A stretch of DNA of 61,908 nt, from assembly GCF_031127815.1 (NCBI RefSeq), contig NZ_JARXHY010000022.1, positions 1 through 61,908 of the forward strand. Direction: 5' to 3'. Below, one piece after another: positions 1 to 8,218 of the stretch. The translations under genes and the position numbers were made by a program. The notes beneath the pieces are model-generated. The model did not search any database. It had not been told where the DNA came from and saw only the letters and a program-made list of their open reading frames with translations. This DNA is from Pelagicoccus sp. SDUM812003. Lineage in GTDB: Bacteria; Verrucomicrobiota; Verrucomicrobiia; Opitutales; Opitutaceae. Numbering within the stretch: the first letter of the stretch is position 1; every line of letters starts with the position of its first letter.

Positions 1-131
1 TTTGCCTGCGGGGCCTCGCGGTTGATCTGGAAGATCTCCGGGGTGTCGAGCTCGTTCCCCTGGCCGAAGAGGCTGAAGGAGCAAGCGATCGCTGCGGAGA
101 CGGTCAAAAGGGTTTTTCTGGCGATGGCCAT
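1..131 (-). CDS. Glycoside hydrolase family 2 (beta-galactosidase-like), 5' fragment
   Basis: These are the first 43 codons of a secreted enzyme that runs off the left edge. The frame opens with MAIARKTLLTVSAA, a basic N terminus plus hydrophobic core typical of a Sec signal peptide, with likely cleavage near FSLFGQ. It then reads [14 protein letters not shown]. This matches the mature N terminus of the complete family 2 beta-galactosidase at 42046-45204 ([14 protein letters not shown]), and this shared motif is the whole basis for the assignment. If correct, the protein would be exported to hydrolyse beta-galactosides or related glycosides. The catalytic domain is outside the window, so substrate and completeness cannot be judged. 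Confidence 0.7.
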   Translation of the reverse strand, partial: MAIARKTLLTVSAAIACSFSLFGQGNELDTPEIFQINREAPQA

Positions 132-722
132 TTCAGGGGGGTGGTAGGGCTAAGTTTTTCGGTTGAAAGTGGGGTGGTTCAATCGAGGCCCAGCGCGTCG
201 CCGGCTGCCGCGAAGCTTTCTAGAATATAGGGACACTCGTGGATCTTCCATCCCCCGATTAGGGGAAAGTCGAAGCGGGACCAGCGGTGGAAGGACCGAA
301 TGGAGCCTCGCAAGCCGCTACGCTATCTCGCGATTGAGCAATTCGCCTAGTGGGTGGATTTCGAAACGCTTCGATGCTCTTCGACGCGCTCCAGCTCCCT
401 GGGGCTGAGCGGGATAGACGTGCCATATAGAAAATGGTAGGGGAACCCGGCGGACGCGAGCAGGGAGCTTCCGGACGTGGCGATTGATGAGAGGGACGCT
501 CTCGCGAAGGTAGCGATAGGGCGAAAAAAGAAACCGGAAGGGCTGAGTGATTTTGGTTTGGACAAACGGTCTTCGACTGAGGGTGATCGGATTTGACGGA
601 GTAGGGCTAAGCTCTTTGGCCAGGCCATCCGCTGGGCAAGCAGGTCCGATTCCCTCGTTTTTGGGAGGCGGTGTTGGGCCGGCTGGTTCTTCGCTCCAGC
701 CCGGCTTCAGCTTCGCTCGATC
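132..722. other. Intergenic region, no convincing gene
   Basis: About 590 bases lie between the divergently facing GH2 start and the end of glutamate dehydrogenase. Short open frames exist on both strands but have Arg/Ser-rich composition and no family motif. A short TATAGGGACACT string occurs at 226-237. I see no RNA gene, strong hairpin or protein remnant. Confidence 0.5.
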
Positions 723-1985
723 TTAGGGGAATAGGCCTCGGATGCGCTTGGCTTCGGCGACTCGATGGATTCCGAGCGAGAGGGCGGCTTCGCGTCGGGA
801 GCAGCCGAGCTTGCTGCGCTGGGCTTCGAGCTCCGCTTTCGAGCGGTCGAGCAGTTTGCAGAGTCGGTTGAGCACTTCCTTTCGCGTCCAGAAGGTGCTT
901 TGCAGGTCTTGGACCCACTCGAAGTAGGAAACAATCACGCCGCCGCTGTTGCAGAGGATGTCCGGCACGATCAGGACATCGGGATTCTCGGCCAGGATCG
1001 CGTCGGCCTGGTTGGTGGTGGGGCCGTTGGCGCCTTCGGCGATGATGCGGCAGTTCAGCTTGCTCGCGTTGGTTTCGTTGATGACGCGCTCGAGGGCGCA
1101 GGGAGCAAGGATGTCGCACTTGATCTCGAGGAGTTCGTCGTTGGGGATTTGGTCGCCTCCGTTCCAGCCTTCGAGTGTCCGGTTTTTGGATACGTATTTG
1201 ATGGCGTCTCCGATATCGATTCCGTGAGGATTGTGGTATCCTCCGCTCACGTCGCTGATGGCGATGACCTTCACCCCGAATCGGTTGAGGGCTTTGGCCG
1301 CCTCGGAGCCGACGTTTCCGAATCCTTGAACAACAGCGGTCGCTTCCTCGGGAGCGATTCCGAGATCGTCTAGATAGGACTTTGCGAAATAGGCGACTCC
1401 GTATCCGGTGGCTTCCTTTCTGCCTTCCGAGCCGCCGAGGCCGACGGGCTTGCCGGTCACCACTGCCGACGCGTTGCTGCCGACGTAGCTGGAGTAGGTA
1501 TCCATCATCCAGGCCATGACCTGAGGGGTGGTGCCCACGTCCGGTGCCATGACATCGACGTTGGGGCCGACGAAGGGAATCATCTCCTGCATGTAGCGTC
1601 GGGAAAGTCGTTCCAGCTCGCCTAGCGATAGGGCGAAGGGATCGACGGCGATTCCGCCTTTTGCTCCGCCGTAGGGCAAGCCTGCGAGAGCGCATTTCCA
1701 GCTCATCCACATGGCCAAGGCCGCGACTTCGCCCAGATCGACCTTGGGATGGAATCTCAGGCCGCCTTTAGTGGGTCCCATCGACAGGTGATGCTGCACG
1801 CGAAAGCCTTCGTAAACGACCACCTCGCCGTTGTCGAGTTCGATGGGGCAGGAAACAGCGAGGCAACGCTTCGGCATTTTTACGCGTTGGCGTAGCCGTG
1901 TATCCATTTCTAGGATATCCGCTGCTCGGTCGAACTGACGGCATGCCATTTCGAATACGGGAGAGTTGTAGATGTTGGAATTCAT
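723..1985 (-). CDS. gdhA: Glu/Leu/Phe/Val dehydrogenase family protein, probable NAD(P)-glutamate dehydrogenase
   Basis: This cytoplasmic enzyme should interconvert glutamate and 2-oxoglutarate plus ammonia, linking nitrogen assimilation to the TCA cycle. The 420-residue length fits the short hexameric family. The dimerisation/substrate domain carries GPTKGGLRFHP (about 70-80) and PYGGAKGGI (about 104-112), in which the second lysine is the catalytic residue of the family. VVQGFGNVG (about 218-226) is the dinucleotide-binding loop of the Rossmann domain, and NSGGVIVSYFEW lies near the C terminus. The last 40 residues, rich in R, K and E, form the usual terminal helix. The ATG start gives a normal family N terminus, although no strong ribosome binding site precedes it. 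It is monocistronic and divergent from the MscS/MgtE operon. Coenzyme preference cannot be read by eye. Confidence 0.92.
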   Translation of the reverse strand: MNSNIYNSPVFEMACRQFDRAADILEMDTRLRQRVKMPKRCLAVSCPIELDNGEVVVYEGFRVQHHLSMGPTKGGLRFHPKVDLGEVAALAMWMSWKCALAGLPYGGAKGGIAVDPFALSLGELERLSRRYMQEMIPFVGPNVDVMAPDVGTTPQVMAWMMDTYSSYVGSNASAVVTGKPVGLGGSEGRKEATGYGVAYFAKSYLDDLGIAPEEATAVVQGFGNVGSEAAKALNRFGVKVIAISDVSGGYHNPHGIDIGDAIKYVSKNRTLEGWNGGDQIPNDELLEIKCDILAPCALERVINETNASKLNCRIIAEGANGPTTNQADAILAENPDVLIVPDILCNSGGVIVSYFEWVQDLQSTFWTRKEVLNRLCKLLDRSKAELEAQRSKLGCSRREAALSLGIHRVAEAKRIRGLFP

Positions 1986-2285
1986 ATAAAAACGGGTTGA
2001 GGGCCAAGGGGGTCAGTCGGCTCGCGCGACGTTCAGGTTCGGGCCAACCGCACGAGGCACCATGCCAGCGAGTCGGCTGGGCTGCAACTCGAACCAGCGG
2101 ATTTCGCCGGGCGACGCTTCTCGGCTCTCGCATTCGTTAGGTCGCGCTCTGCTCCGGAGTCGAGGCCCGCGTTTACGCTTTTCCACTTACCAGTTGCAAA
2201 AACCCGGAGGGCTGGGTAGCTAAGTTGGGTGTCGCTCGGTCTTGCCGGCGTGACTGTGCCTCAACCCAAATCGGAGCTTCCCTCA
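1986..2285. other. Divergent intergenic region, gdhA / mscS-mgtE operon
   Basis: These 300 bases should hold the promoters for both divergent units. I could not identify convincing -35/-10 pairs. The string ACCAGTTGC at 2190-2198 recalls one arm of the palindrome family seen at 54286-54321, but the match is short and may be chance. Confidence 0.4.
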
Positions 2286-3167
2286 ATGGATGAAACTAGT
2301 GGATTCAGCCTGAAAGAATCTTTGTCCCAGACCTATGAGCAATTTGCTAGGGAGGCGGTCGATAATGCCCCCGAATTCCTAGGCGCGGTCGCTTTGCTGC
2401 TGATTGGTTGGCTTTTGGCTAAGCTGGTTCAGATCGTTACGCTGCGGCTCTTTGGGGGAGTCGACTCGATTCTAAACCGTTTCGTGCGGGTCGATGGCAG
2501 CAAGCAGGCCAGCGTTCGCCAATCCTATGCCGTGATCGTCAGTCGCGTCTTGTTATGGGTGGTATTCCTGTTTTTCGTTGCCGCTGCTGCGAACCTGCTA
2601 GGTTGGGGTTTGTTTTCCACTTGGATGGAAAACCTGGTCGCCTACCTGCCGCGCATGGTGACGGGGCTGCTGATCGTGCTCGCGGGTTTGCTGCTGGCCG
2701 GTACCGCTCGAGCCTTGGTCACGAAGGGCGCCCACTCGGCTGGAGTGGAGCACAGCGAACTGCTCGGCCGCATCGGGCAGATCGTGGTAGTGCTGATCAT
2801 GACGGTGATCGGTGTCGAGCAGGCCGGTATCAACGTGCACTTTTTCACCGACGCTTTGGTGGTCGCGGCAGGCGTGTTCCTCGCGGGAGGAGCGCTTGCA
2901 TTTGGACTGGGGGCTCGGTCCCTGGTGGCGAATGTGATAGGAGCTCAGTATGCGAAAAGTCACTACAAGTTGGGAGAGCAGCTAAGGATCGGCGAGGCGG
3001 AAGGCGCTTTGGTCGAAATAACTCAGACCTCCATCGTGCTGGATACGGGCAACGGACGGGCTGTCGTGCCGGCCAAGCTCTTTCACGAGACCGTGAGCAA
3101 TCTCGACTCAGGAGCAGTCGTTCGAACGCCAGAAAGACCTAAGAACGAGGAGACCGACCGTGCCTAG
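2286..3167 (+). CDS. MscS-type mechanosensitive channel family protein (small, TM-helix type)
   Basis: A 293-residue inner-membrane protein of the small mechanosensitive channel type. After a short soluble N terminus there are hydrophobic spans near residues 30-53, 80-105, 118-140 and 164-210. The last one is Gly/Ala-rich (AGGALAFGLGARSLVANVIG), like the MscS pore helix, and is followed by a reduced beta domain (LRIGEAEGALVEI). It likely releases solutes on osmotic downshift, or has a regulatory role. I prefer the ATG at 2286, preceded by GGAG at about 9 nt, over an upstream GTG at 2229 in the same frame. Its stop overlaps the next gene by 8 nt, and that gene and the following one are MgtE-like. 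This suggests an envelope/magnesium homeostasis operon. Confidence 0.75.
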   Translation: MDETSGFSLKESLSQTYEQFAREAVDNAPEFLGAVALLLIGWLLAKLVQIVTLRLFGGVDSILNRFVRVDGSKQASVRQSYAVIVSRVLLWVVFLFFVAAAANLLGWGLFSTWMENLVAYLPRMVTGLLIVLAGLLLAGTARALVTKGAHSAGVEHSELLGRIGQIVVVLIMTVIGVEQAGINVHFFTDALVVAAGVFLAGGALAFGLGARSLVANVIGAQYAKSHYKLGEQLRIGEAEGALVEITQTSIVLDTGNGRAVVPAKLFHETVSNLDSGAVVRTPERPKNEETDRA

Positions 3168-3987
3168 CAAAGGCATCCACTTGGCCCTGGCGTTCGTCCA
3201 GTCGCAGCCGGGCCCTGCGGCTCGACTGCTGGAGCAGCAGCCTTTGGAGGATGTGGCGTTTTTCATCGACGAGATTCCGCATTCCCATTCGGCTTTGTTG
3301 CTCGCCCGGATGTTGCCTCAGTACACGGCTCGCCTGTGTCCTTTGCTCAGCGAGGAAACGACAGCGGGTTTTCTGTCGCGCATGGATACCTCGCTCGTGG
3401 CTGCGATTCTCCGATACTCGCCTCCGGAGATGAGCAAGCGTCTGAAAAAGAGCCTGCCGGAAAAGAAGCGAATCGCCTGCAGCATCCTGCTCAGCTATCC
3501 GGAGGATTCCGTGGGGGCTTGGATGCTGCCGAACGTTGCGACCTTGCCTGAAGACTGCTCCGCAAGCGAAGGGCTCAAGCACCTCGCTTCGGCGGAGGAC
3601 TTGTTCGACTTGGGACAGGTTTTCGTGGTGGATCGCGATGGCTTGCTGCAAGGCTCGATCTCGGGTCAGGAGCTGCTTCGGGCTAATTCGGAAAGCAGGG
3701 TGAGCGGCTTGATGAATCGAGACTACAGGTATTTGCTGGGACGTTCGACCCTGGTCGCTGCCCGAGATAGCGTAGGGTGGAGAACGCGCGACGTGCTCCC
3801 CGTGGTGACGCGTCACCGCCAATTCGTCGGCGTTTTGCGCAGCTTGGATTTACGCAAAGGACTCGCTCAACTTGAAAAACCCGCCCAAGCGAAAAGCTCC
3901 GATGGAGTGGCGACGCAGATTTTCAAGGCTTACGGCAAGAGCATGGTGGCTTTGGCTAACACATTGGGTGGTGTGACGAAGCGATGA
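3160..3987 (+). CDS. Soluble MgtE N-domain/CBS-like protein without a membrane domain
   Basis: A 275-residue protein resembling only the cytosolic half of an MgtE magnesium channel. Residues 10-105 are helical repeats like the MgtE N domain. At 112-122 SYPEDSVGAWM matches the hallmark sequence that opens the first CBS domain of MgtE. Two CBS-like units then follow (VFVVDRDGLLQGSI and VLPVVTRHRQFVGVL). There is no transmembrane segment after the CBS pair. It starts with GTG inside the end of the upstream mscS gene (8-nt overlap) and sits 16 bp before a full mgtE, so co-expression is very likely. By inference it may bind Mg2+ or nucleotides and modulate the MgtE next door or the MscS channel. 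A degenerate duplicate of mgtE is the alternative. Confidence 0.7.
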   Translation: MPSKGIHLALAFVQSQPGPAARLLEQQPLEDVAFFIDEIPHSHSALLLARMLPQYTARLCPLLSEETTAGFLSRMDTSLVAAILRYSPPEMSKRLKKSLPEKKRIACSILLSYPEDSVGAWMLPNVATLPEDCSASEGLKHLASAEDLFDLGQVFVVDRDGLLQGSISGQELLRANSESRVSGLMNRDYRYLLGRSTLVAARDSVGWRTRDVLPVVTRHRQFVGVLRSLDLRKGLAQLEKPAQAKSSDGVATQIFKAYGKSMVALANTLGGVTKR

Positions 3988-4003
3988 CCGTATCCAAAAA
4001 ACG

Positions 4004-5329
4004 ATGAAGCCGAACCTCGAAAACAATCCTCGATCGCTCGAAGCCTTGAACCGGGCGTTCCTGTTGAACTACCCGATCGAGGCGGCGCGCAAACTCGAAA
4101 CCATGACCGCTCAGGAAGCGGGCGAAGCGGTCGGTGGCCTTCCTGTCTACGTGCTCCAGCCGGTTTGGGAGAATCTGGCTCCCGGAGCTGCGGAGCGCTT
4201 GCTTGCGGAGCTGGAAGAAGGGAAGGCGGCGGACTTGCTGGTATCGCTGGACGCGGGAATCAGCGCCGGTATTTTGAGTCGTTTCAGCGAGGAGGAAAGA
4301 GATCGCTGGCTGGCTCGCATGGAGCCGACAGTGTCAAAGGAGTTGAGGGACCTGCTGGATTATCCGGGGGATTGCGCAGGGCGCCTGATGGATACGCGGA
4401 TCAATGCCTTTCACGGACACGTCACGGTCGAGGCTGCTTTGGACCAGTTGAGGAAGAGAGGGCTGGAGAGGGTGCACAGCCTGTTTTTGTTGGACGCCCA
4501 AAACCGCTTGGTAGGCCAAGTCCAGATCGAACGCTTGGTATTGGCGGAAGCCGGCGAGCTGCTCAGCTCCTTGGCGGTTCCCATCAGGGCGTTCGTCACG
4601 GTGCTCGATCCTCGCGATGAGGTTTTGGACAAGATGCAGGAAGCTCGGGTGGATATCCTGCCAGTGGTTGACGGAAACGAGCGCCTCGCGGGTATCATTT
4701 ACGACTCGTCGGTCAGGGATGCCTTGAAGGAAACGATATCCACCAACATGCAAACCATGGTCGGCGCCAGCAAGGACGAGCGCGCGCTTTCCAGCGCTTG
4801 GTTCGCGGTCCGAAAGCGTCAACCTTGGCTGCAGGTCAATCTCTTAACCGCCTTCCTCGCCTCCGCAGTGGTGGGCATGTTCGAGTCCACCATCGCCCGT
4901 TACACCGCTTTAGCTATCCTGCTGCCCATAGCAGCGGGACAGTCGGGAAACACGGGAGCCCAGGCCCTGGCGGTGACCATGCGCGGGCTCACCCTTCGCG
5001 AGATAACGGTGCGGCATTGGCTGCGAGTGACGCTCAAGGAGATGGGGGCCGGTCTGATGAACGGACTGGCTATCGCCATCACCTGCGGGACGTGCGTCTA
5101 CTTTTGGAGCGGGAGCGTAGGGCTCGCTTTGATCATTGCCTTGGCGATGATTTCGTCGATGACGATCGCAGCCGTTTCCGGCGCCTTGGTACCCATCGTA
5201 TTGAAAAAGCTAGGACAGGATCCAGCCCTTTCCTCGTCGATCATCCTGACCACGGTCACCGACATCGCCGGTTTCATGTCCTTTCTCGGAATCGCCAGCA
5301 TGCTATCCGGGATGCTGGAAGCCGGCTAA
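4004..5329 (+). CDS. mgtE: Magnesium transporter MgtE
   Basis: A 441-residue Mg2+ channel of the inner membrane. The MgtE N domain occupies about 1-115, and LLDYPGDCAGRLM (about 117-129) starts the CBS pair. Five hydrophobic segments follow from about 280 to the end. GQSGNTGAQALAV (about 310-322) is the conserved membrane-domain motif of the family, and TDIAGFMSFLGIA (about 418) carries the pore aspartate expected in the last helices. The length is normal. The gene ends the mscS/MgtE-like/mgtE operon, and the downstream space holds an imperfect hairpin at 5430-5469. In this family the cytosolic domains close the pore when internal Mg2+ is high, so the truncated paralogue next door is notable. 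Confidence 0.93.
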   Translation: MKPNLENNPRSLEALNRAFLLNYPIEAARKLETMTAQEAGEAVGGLPVYVLQPVWENLAPGAAERLLAELEEGKAADLLVSLDAGISAGILSRFSEEERDRWLARMEPTVSKELRDLLDYPGDCAGRLMDTRINAFHGHVTVEAALDQLRKRGLERVHSLFLLDAQNRLVGQVQIERLVLAEAGELLSSLAVPIRAFVTVLDPRDEVLDKMQEARVDILPVVDGNERLAGIIYDSSVRDALKETISTNMQTMVGASKDERALSSAWFAVRKRQPWLQVNLLTAFLASAVVGMFESTIARYTALAILLPIAAGQSGNTGAQALAVTMRGLTLREITVRHWLRVTLKEMGAGLMNGLAIAITCGTCVYFWSGSVGLALIIALAMISSMTIAAVSGALVPIVLKKLGQDPALSSSIILTTVTDIAGFMSFLGIASMLSGMLEAG

Positions 5330-5429
5330 GCGTCCCGTGGAAAAAACGAAATTCACCCGACAGGTCCCTCTCGCCACTCTGTTTCCGCCACCTTTGCTTC
5401 GGCGAAGACGCGACCAAAGGCAGGACCTT

Positions 5430-5469
5430 GCGCAACCCATTTTTGTAAGGTTACGAAAACGAGTTGTGC
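5430..5469. repeat. Imperfect palindrome (dispersed hairpin family, copy C)
   Basis: The arms GCGCAACCCATTTTTGTAA and TTACGAAAACGAGTTGTGC flank a 2-nt centre. The four non-identical positions are all transitions, so most still pair as G-U in one strand. It lies between the convergent mgtE and DUF4136 genes and could end transcription on either strand. The TTTTTG/CGAAAA arms and GTAAGGTTAC centre resemble the palindromes at 54286-54321 and 57344-57375. Confidence 0.6.
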
Positions 5470-5581
5470 AGGTTGCGAGGCGTGACTCGGTCGGAGCGAG
5501 ATAGGGTGCGCTGGGGAGGAGAGCCAGTTCCCGCCTCGGACTGACGGTGGAGCGGGGCTTTCGGGGCGGTTTTTGACCGGC

Positions 5582-6181
5582 TTAGCGACTGGGCGGGAAG
5601 TTGTCCATCAGGCGTTTGATAGACTCGTAGATCTGCTGGTCGGTGACCTTGCTTTCTAGAGTGTAGCGACGGGTGCCCCAGCCGCGCCAGACGAGCTCCT
5701 TGCTGCGAGCGTCGGCGATGTCCATCAGCAAGGTGCCTTCTTCGCGGGTGGTGATGTAGGTGCTGGGGTAGCCGCCGATGTAGACCCAGGAGCTGCGTCG
5801 GTAAGTGTTGGTATAGTAGACGTTGCTGTAGGTGACGCTGTCGATGACTTGCTTCGAGGTGCCGTGGATGGACACCAGAATGTCCGCCTTCTCGGGCGAG
5901 TCCACCTGCTGGTAGCCCATGCGGCCGAGTCGGGAAGCCGCTTCGTTGAGCAGGTTCTTGCGCAGAATGGGGCTCATGGGGGACAGGCTCTCGGGCCGCA
6001 CGATGGCGAAGGTACGGATTTGCTCGAAGTTGTAGGCGGAGTCGAACTCGTAGCCCACGTTGGCCACGGATGGCGGCGGCATGGTGGCGCAGCCTCCGAG
6101 CAAGAGAGAAAGGAAGGCCAAGGCGGCCAGGCCGCGAAGGCGCGTTTTGCTGAGGAAGCCAGCGAGGGCGAGTGTTTTCAT
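5582..6181 (-). CDS. DUF4136 family lipoprotein
   Basis: A 199-residue envelope lipoprotein. The N terminus has a hydrophobic signal ending in the lipobox LLGGC with the acylated cysteine at position 31, followed by ATMPPPS. The mature part has the DUF4136 pattern: YEFDSAYNFEQIRTFAI, then a helix with NEAASRLGRMGYQ, an ADILVSIHG strand, a Tyr-rich stretch (YSNVYYTNTYRR), and a C-terminal ELVWRGWGTRR strand with a final helix. Function of the family is unknown; members are periplasmic and often sit near envelope stress genes. It reads alone, 96 bp downstream of an MscS gene on the same strand, and may share that transcript. Confidence 0.85.
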   Translation of the reverse strand: MKTLALAGFLSKTRLRGLAALAFLSLLLGGCATMPPPSVANVGYEFDSAYNFEQIRTFAIVRPESLSPMSPILRKNLLNEAASRLGRMGYQQVDSPEKADILVSIHGTSKQVIDSVTYSNVYYTNTYRRSSWVYIGGYPSTYITTREEGTLLMDIADARSKELVWRGWGTRRYTLESKVTDQQIYESIKRLMDNFPPSR

Positions 6182-6277
6182 TGCGGTGATGGTTAATTGG
6201 GTGAACGAGGCGGGTGTGAAGCCGTTTTTTTAACCGACTGCCGCCGCGTTTCGTTCTTTGATCGTGTAGTGAGATTG

Positions 6278-7144
6278 CTAGGACACGGAGCGCGGGGCGC
6301 TTGGTTCCGCAGGGGCGCTTTTTTCGTGCATGTGCACCACCCGCTGAGGGAAGGGAATTTCGATGCCCTCCGCGTCGAAGAGCTTTTTTACGTCTCGCAT
6401 GAGGGTGTTTCTCAGATCGAGAAACTGGGTACGCTCGCACCAGGCGCCGAGGGTGAAGTTGAGCGAGGAGTCGCCGAAGCCGCGGAAGATGACGACGGGC
6501 GCCGGCTCGTCTAGGCAGAAGGTGTTGGAATCGGCGGCTTTTTTCAGGGTGCGGATGACGTGGTCGATGTCCTCCTTGTAGGCGACTCCGACTTCGATGT
6601 CGAGGCGGCGTACCGGGAATTTGGTGACAGTGGTGACCTGGGCTTTGACCATGGTTTCGTTTGGGATGCGCACGAACTGGTTGTCGAACTGGCGCAGCTT
6701 CACCGAAAGCAGGTCGATTGAGAGCACGATGCCGGTGGTGTCGCCCACTTTGATGACGTCGCCGATGGAGAACGGTTTTTCTCCGTAGAGAAAAAGGCCG
6801 CTGATGATGTTCGAAAGGCTGGTTTGGGAGGCGAAGCCGACCGCCACGGAAACGATGCCCGCGGCCCCGAGCAAGGCCCCGAGCTTGAAGCCGAACTCCA
6901 GCATCACGCTCACCGCGATGCTGATAAGACCGGCGAAGAGGATCGCTTTTTGCACGATGAGGCCGACGTGCTGGCTGAAGCGTTTTTTGATGAAGCGGCC
7001 TCCCAGTCTGGAGAGGGCGAAGCACAGCGGCAGTCCGATGAGGATGAGGAAAGCGAGGCGCAGGCTGGTTTCCCAGGCGTTTGGTCCGACGGTTTCCTCC
7101 ACGGTTTGGGTGATTTCCGAGATGTCTGCGAGCGGTAGGGGCAT
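6278..7144 (-). CDS. MscS family mechanosensitive ion channel
   Basis: A 288-residue inner-membrane channel, the standard length of E. coli-type MscS. Hydrophobic helices lie at about 25-45, 63-85 and 87-115. The third is the Gly/Ala-rich pore helix (GALLGAAGIVSVAVGFA), followed by the conserved SLSNIISGLFL and the beta-domain start PFSIGDVIKVGDTTGIV. The C-terminal alpha/beta domain reads through RIPNETMV and EIPFPQRVVH. Its ATG overlaps the stop of the upstream DUF432-like gene in a TGATG junction, so the two are translationally coupled. The expected role is release of small solutes on hypo-osmotic shock; what the coupled partner adds is unknown. Confidence 0.92.
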   Translation of the reverse strand: MPLPLADISEITQTVEETVGPNAWETSLRLAFLILIGLPLCFALSRLGGRFIKKRFSQHVGLIVQKAILFAGLISIAVSVMLEFGFKLGALLGAAGIVSVAVGFASQTSLSNIISGLFLYGEKPFSIGDVIKVGDTTGIVLSIDLLSVKLRQFDNQFVRIPNETMVKAQVTTVTKFPVRRLDIEVGVAYKEDIDHVIRTLKKAADSNTFCLDEPAPVVIFRGFGDSSLNFTLGAWCERTQFLDLRNTLMRDVKKLFDAEGIEIPFPQRVVHMHEKSAPAEPSAPRSVS

Positions 7145-8031
7145 CAGGCGTTGTGAAATAGATTTTTGAATACGAAGTGATCCAGGAAGGAGGCAGACTT
7201 TGGCGACTTGGCGGGCTCGCGCATGAGCTTGCCTCCCTTGGCCTCGCCGGGACGCTCGCTCTCGTAGGTGACCCGACTGGGCAGGTCCTTGCCGAGAAAC
7301 TCCACGTTAAGCGAGGTGGTCCAAAGGTGTTCCTTGGTCTCGTAGATGGCGAGGTGTTCCGGGGCTACGCGGATCTTCTCCAGCGGCAGAGCCTCTTCGG
7401 AGCGGTTGCGGGTGGAGAAGCGGCAGACCGCTCGGAGCGGCTCGTCGTCCAAATCCTCCAGGCTGCGTCGCGCCCGGCTTTTCAAGGCGTAGCAGAGCTC
7501 TCCTTCGAAGTTCGTCCCGTACCAGGTGTTGGAAAGCTTTTGGGTGCAAAAGACCTCGAGGGGCGACAGATCGCTGGCGGATTTGCCTGCGGAAACCTCC
7601 ACCCACACGGGCAGGCTCACGAAAAGGGAAACCTGAGCGTTGGGCGGCACGATGACTGGCGTGCGCGTTTTCACCACGATCGGCCGATCCGGCAGGGCGG
7701 GCTTGAACGCGATGTGGTCGTCGGAAAGGCTTAAGGCCCAGCGCTTCCAGTCCAGCCCAAGGGGCAAGCTGTTGACCGGCTGGGGCGACGTCGCAAGGTT
7801 CGGTTGGTCTCGGTCCACGCTGTGGGCCAGCATGAGGTCTTCCTTGAGGCGTTGGGCGTAGATGGAGAAGGCGCTCGCTCGCCAAACCACGGGTTGAGCG
7901 TCTTGCAGTTTAGCGTGAGTCCAGCGCGGCGGCGCGGTTTGGGCGGAGTTTGGCTGGTTCGGGTTTTGAAGGCCGCTTGAGGGAGGAGCCATTTGGAAAG
8001 GTTTAGGTTGAAATAAGCCGGTCGCTTCCAT
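7144..8031 (-). CDS. DUF432-like protein coupled to MscS
   Basis: A 295-residue protein with no signal peptide or membrane span. The first 45 residues are Pro/Asn/Gln-rich and probably disordered. The rest looks beta-rich, with strands such as RPIVVKTRTPVIVPPNAQVSLFV, VWVEVSAG, WYGTNFEGELCYALKSRAR and a C-terminal LAIYETKEHLWTTSLNVEF. From memory this layout fits DUF432, a family of unknown function often beside MscS channels; I hold that at medium confidence. The stop shares one nucleotide with the mscS start (TGATG), which implies coupled synthesis in a fixed ratio. By inference it may be a cytoplasmic partner or regulator of the channel. An internal ATG at 7992 is an alternative start. Confidence 0.6.
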   Translation of the reverse strand: MEATGLFQPKPFQMAPPSSGLQNPNQPNSAQTAPPRWTHAKLQDAQPVVWRASAFSIYAQRLKEDLMLAHSVDRDQPNLATSPQPVNSLPLGLDWKRWALSLSDDHIAFKPALPDRPIVVKTRTPVIVPPNAQVSLFVSLPVWVEVSAGKSASDLSPLEVFCTQKLSNTWYGTNFEGELCYALKSRARRSLEDLDDEPLRAVCRFSTRNRSEEALPLEKIRVAPEHLAIYETKEHLWTTSLNVEFLGKDLPSRVTYESERPGEAKGGKLMREPAKSPKSASFLDHFVFKNLFHNA

Positions 8032-8162
8032 CGCCGCGCTTGAAGCGTTTTTGGTAAAACGGGTCTCGGCGGGCGGCGGAGAAAGGCGCGTGGCCGAGAA
8101 TTTCGAACCCCATCAGACGCCTCGTCAATGATATCCGTAAGGGCGGTTGCGGATTTCGCAGA

Positions 8163-8191
8163 GCGAGGACCAGGGCGACCAAGGTCCTCGC
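8163..8191 (-). terminator. Probable terminator of the AhpD-like...sigma operon
   Basis: Perfect 9-bp arms GCGAGGACC and GGTCCTCGC around an 11-nt loop, 28 bp beyond the sigma factor stop on the minus strand. The following minus-strand sequence has only a weak T run, so termination may be inefficient. Confidence 0.5.
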
Positions 8192-8218
8192 TTCATAGCC
8201 TATCCGCTCTCGACAAGC

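Noticed and set aside
607-1710. Long minus-strand open frame over gdhA, very rich in Arg
   Set aside because: It is an alternate-frame shadow of the clear glutamate dehydrogenase gene, with low-complexity Arg/Ser composition and no family motif.
2190-2198. A fourth member of the AACGTT palindrome family near the mscS-mgtE promoter
   Set aside because: Only nine bases match one arm of copy A and there is no second arm or core.
5451-7025. Long minus-strand Arg/His-rich frame across the DUF4136 and MscS genes
   Set aside because: It overlaps two well-supported genes in another frame and has shadow composition.
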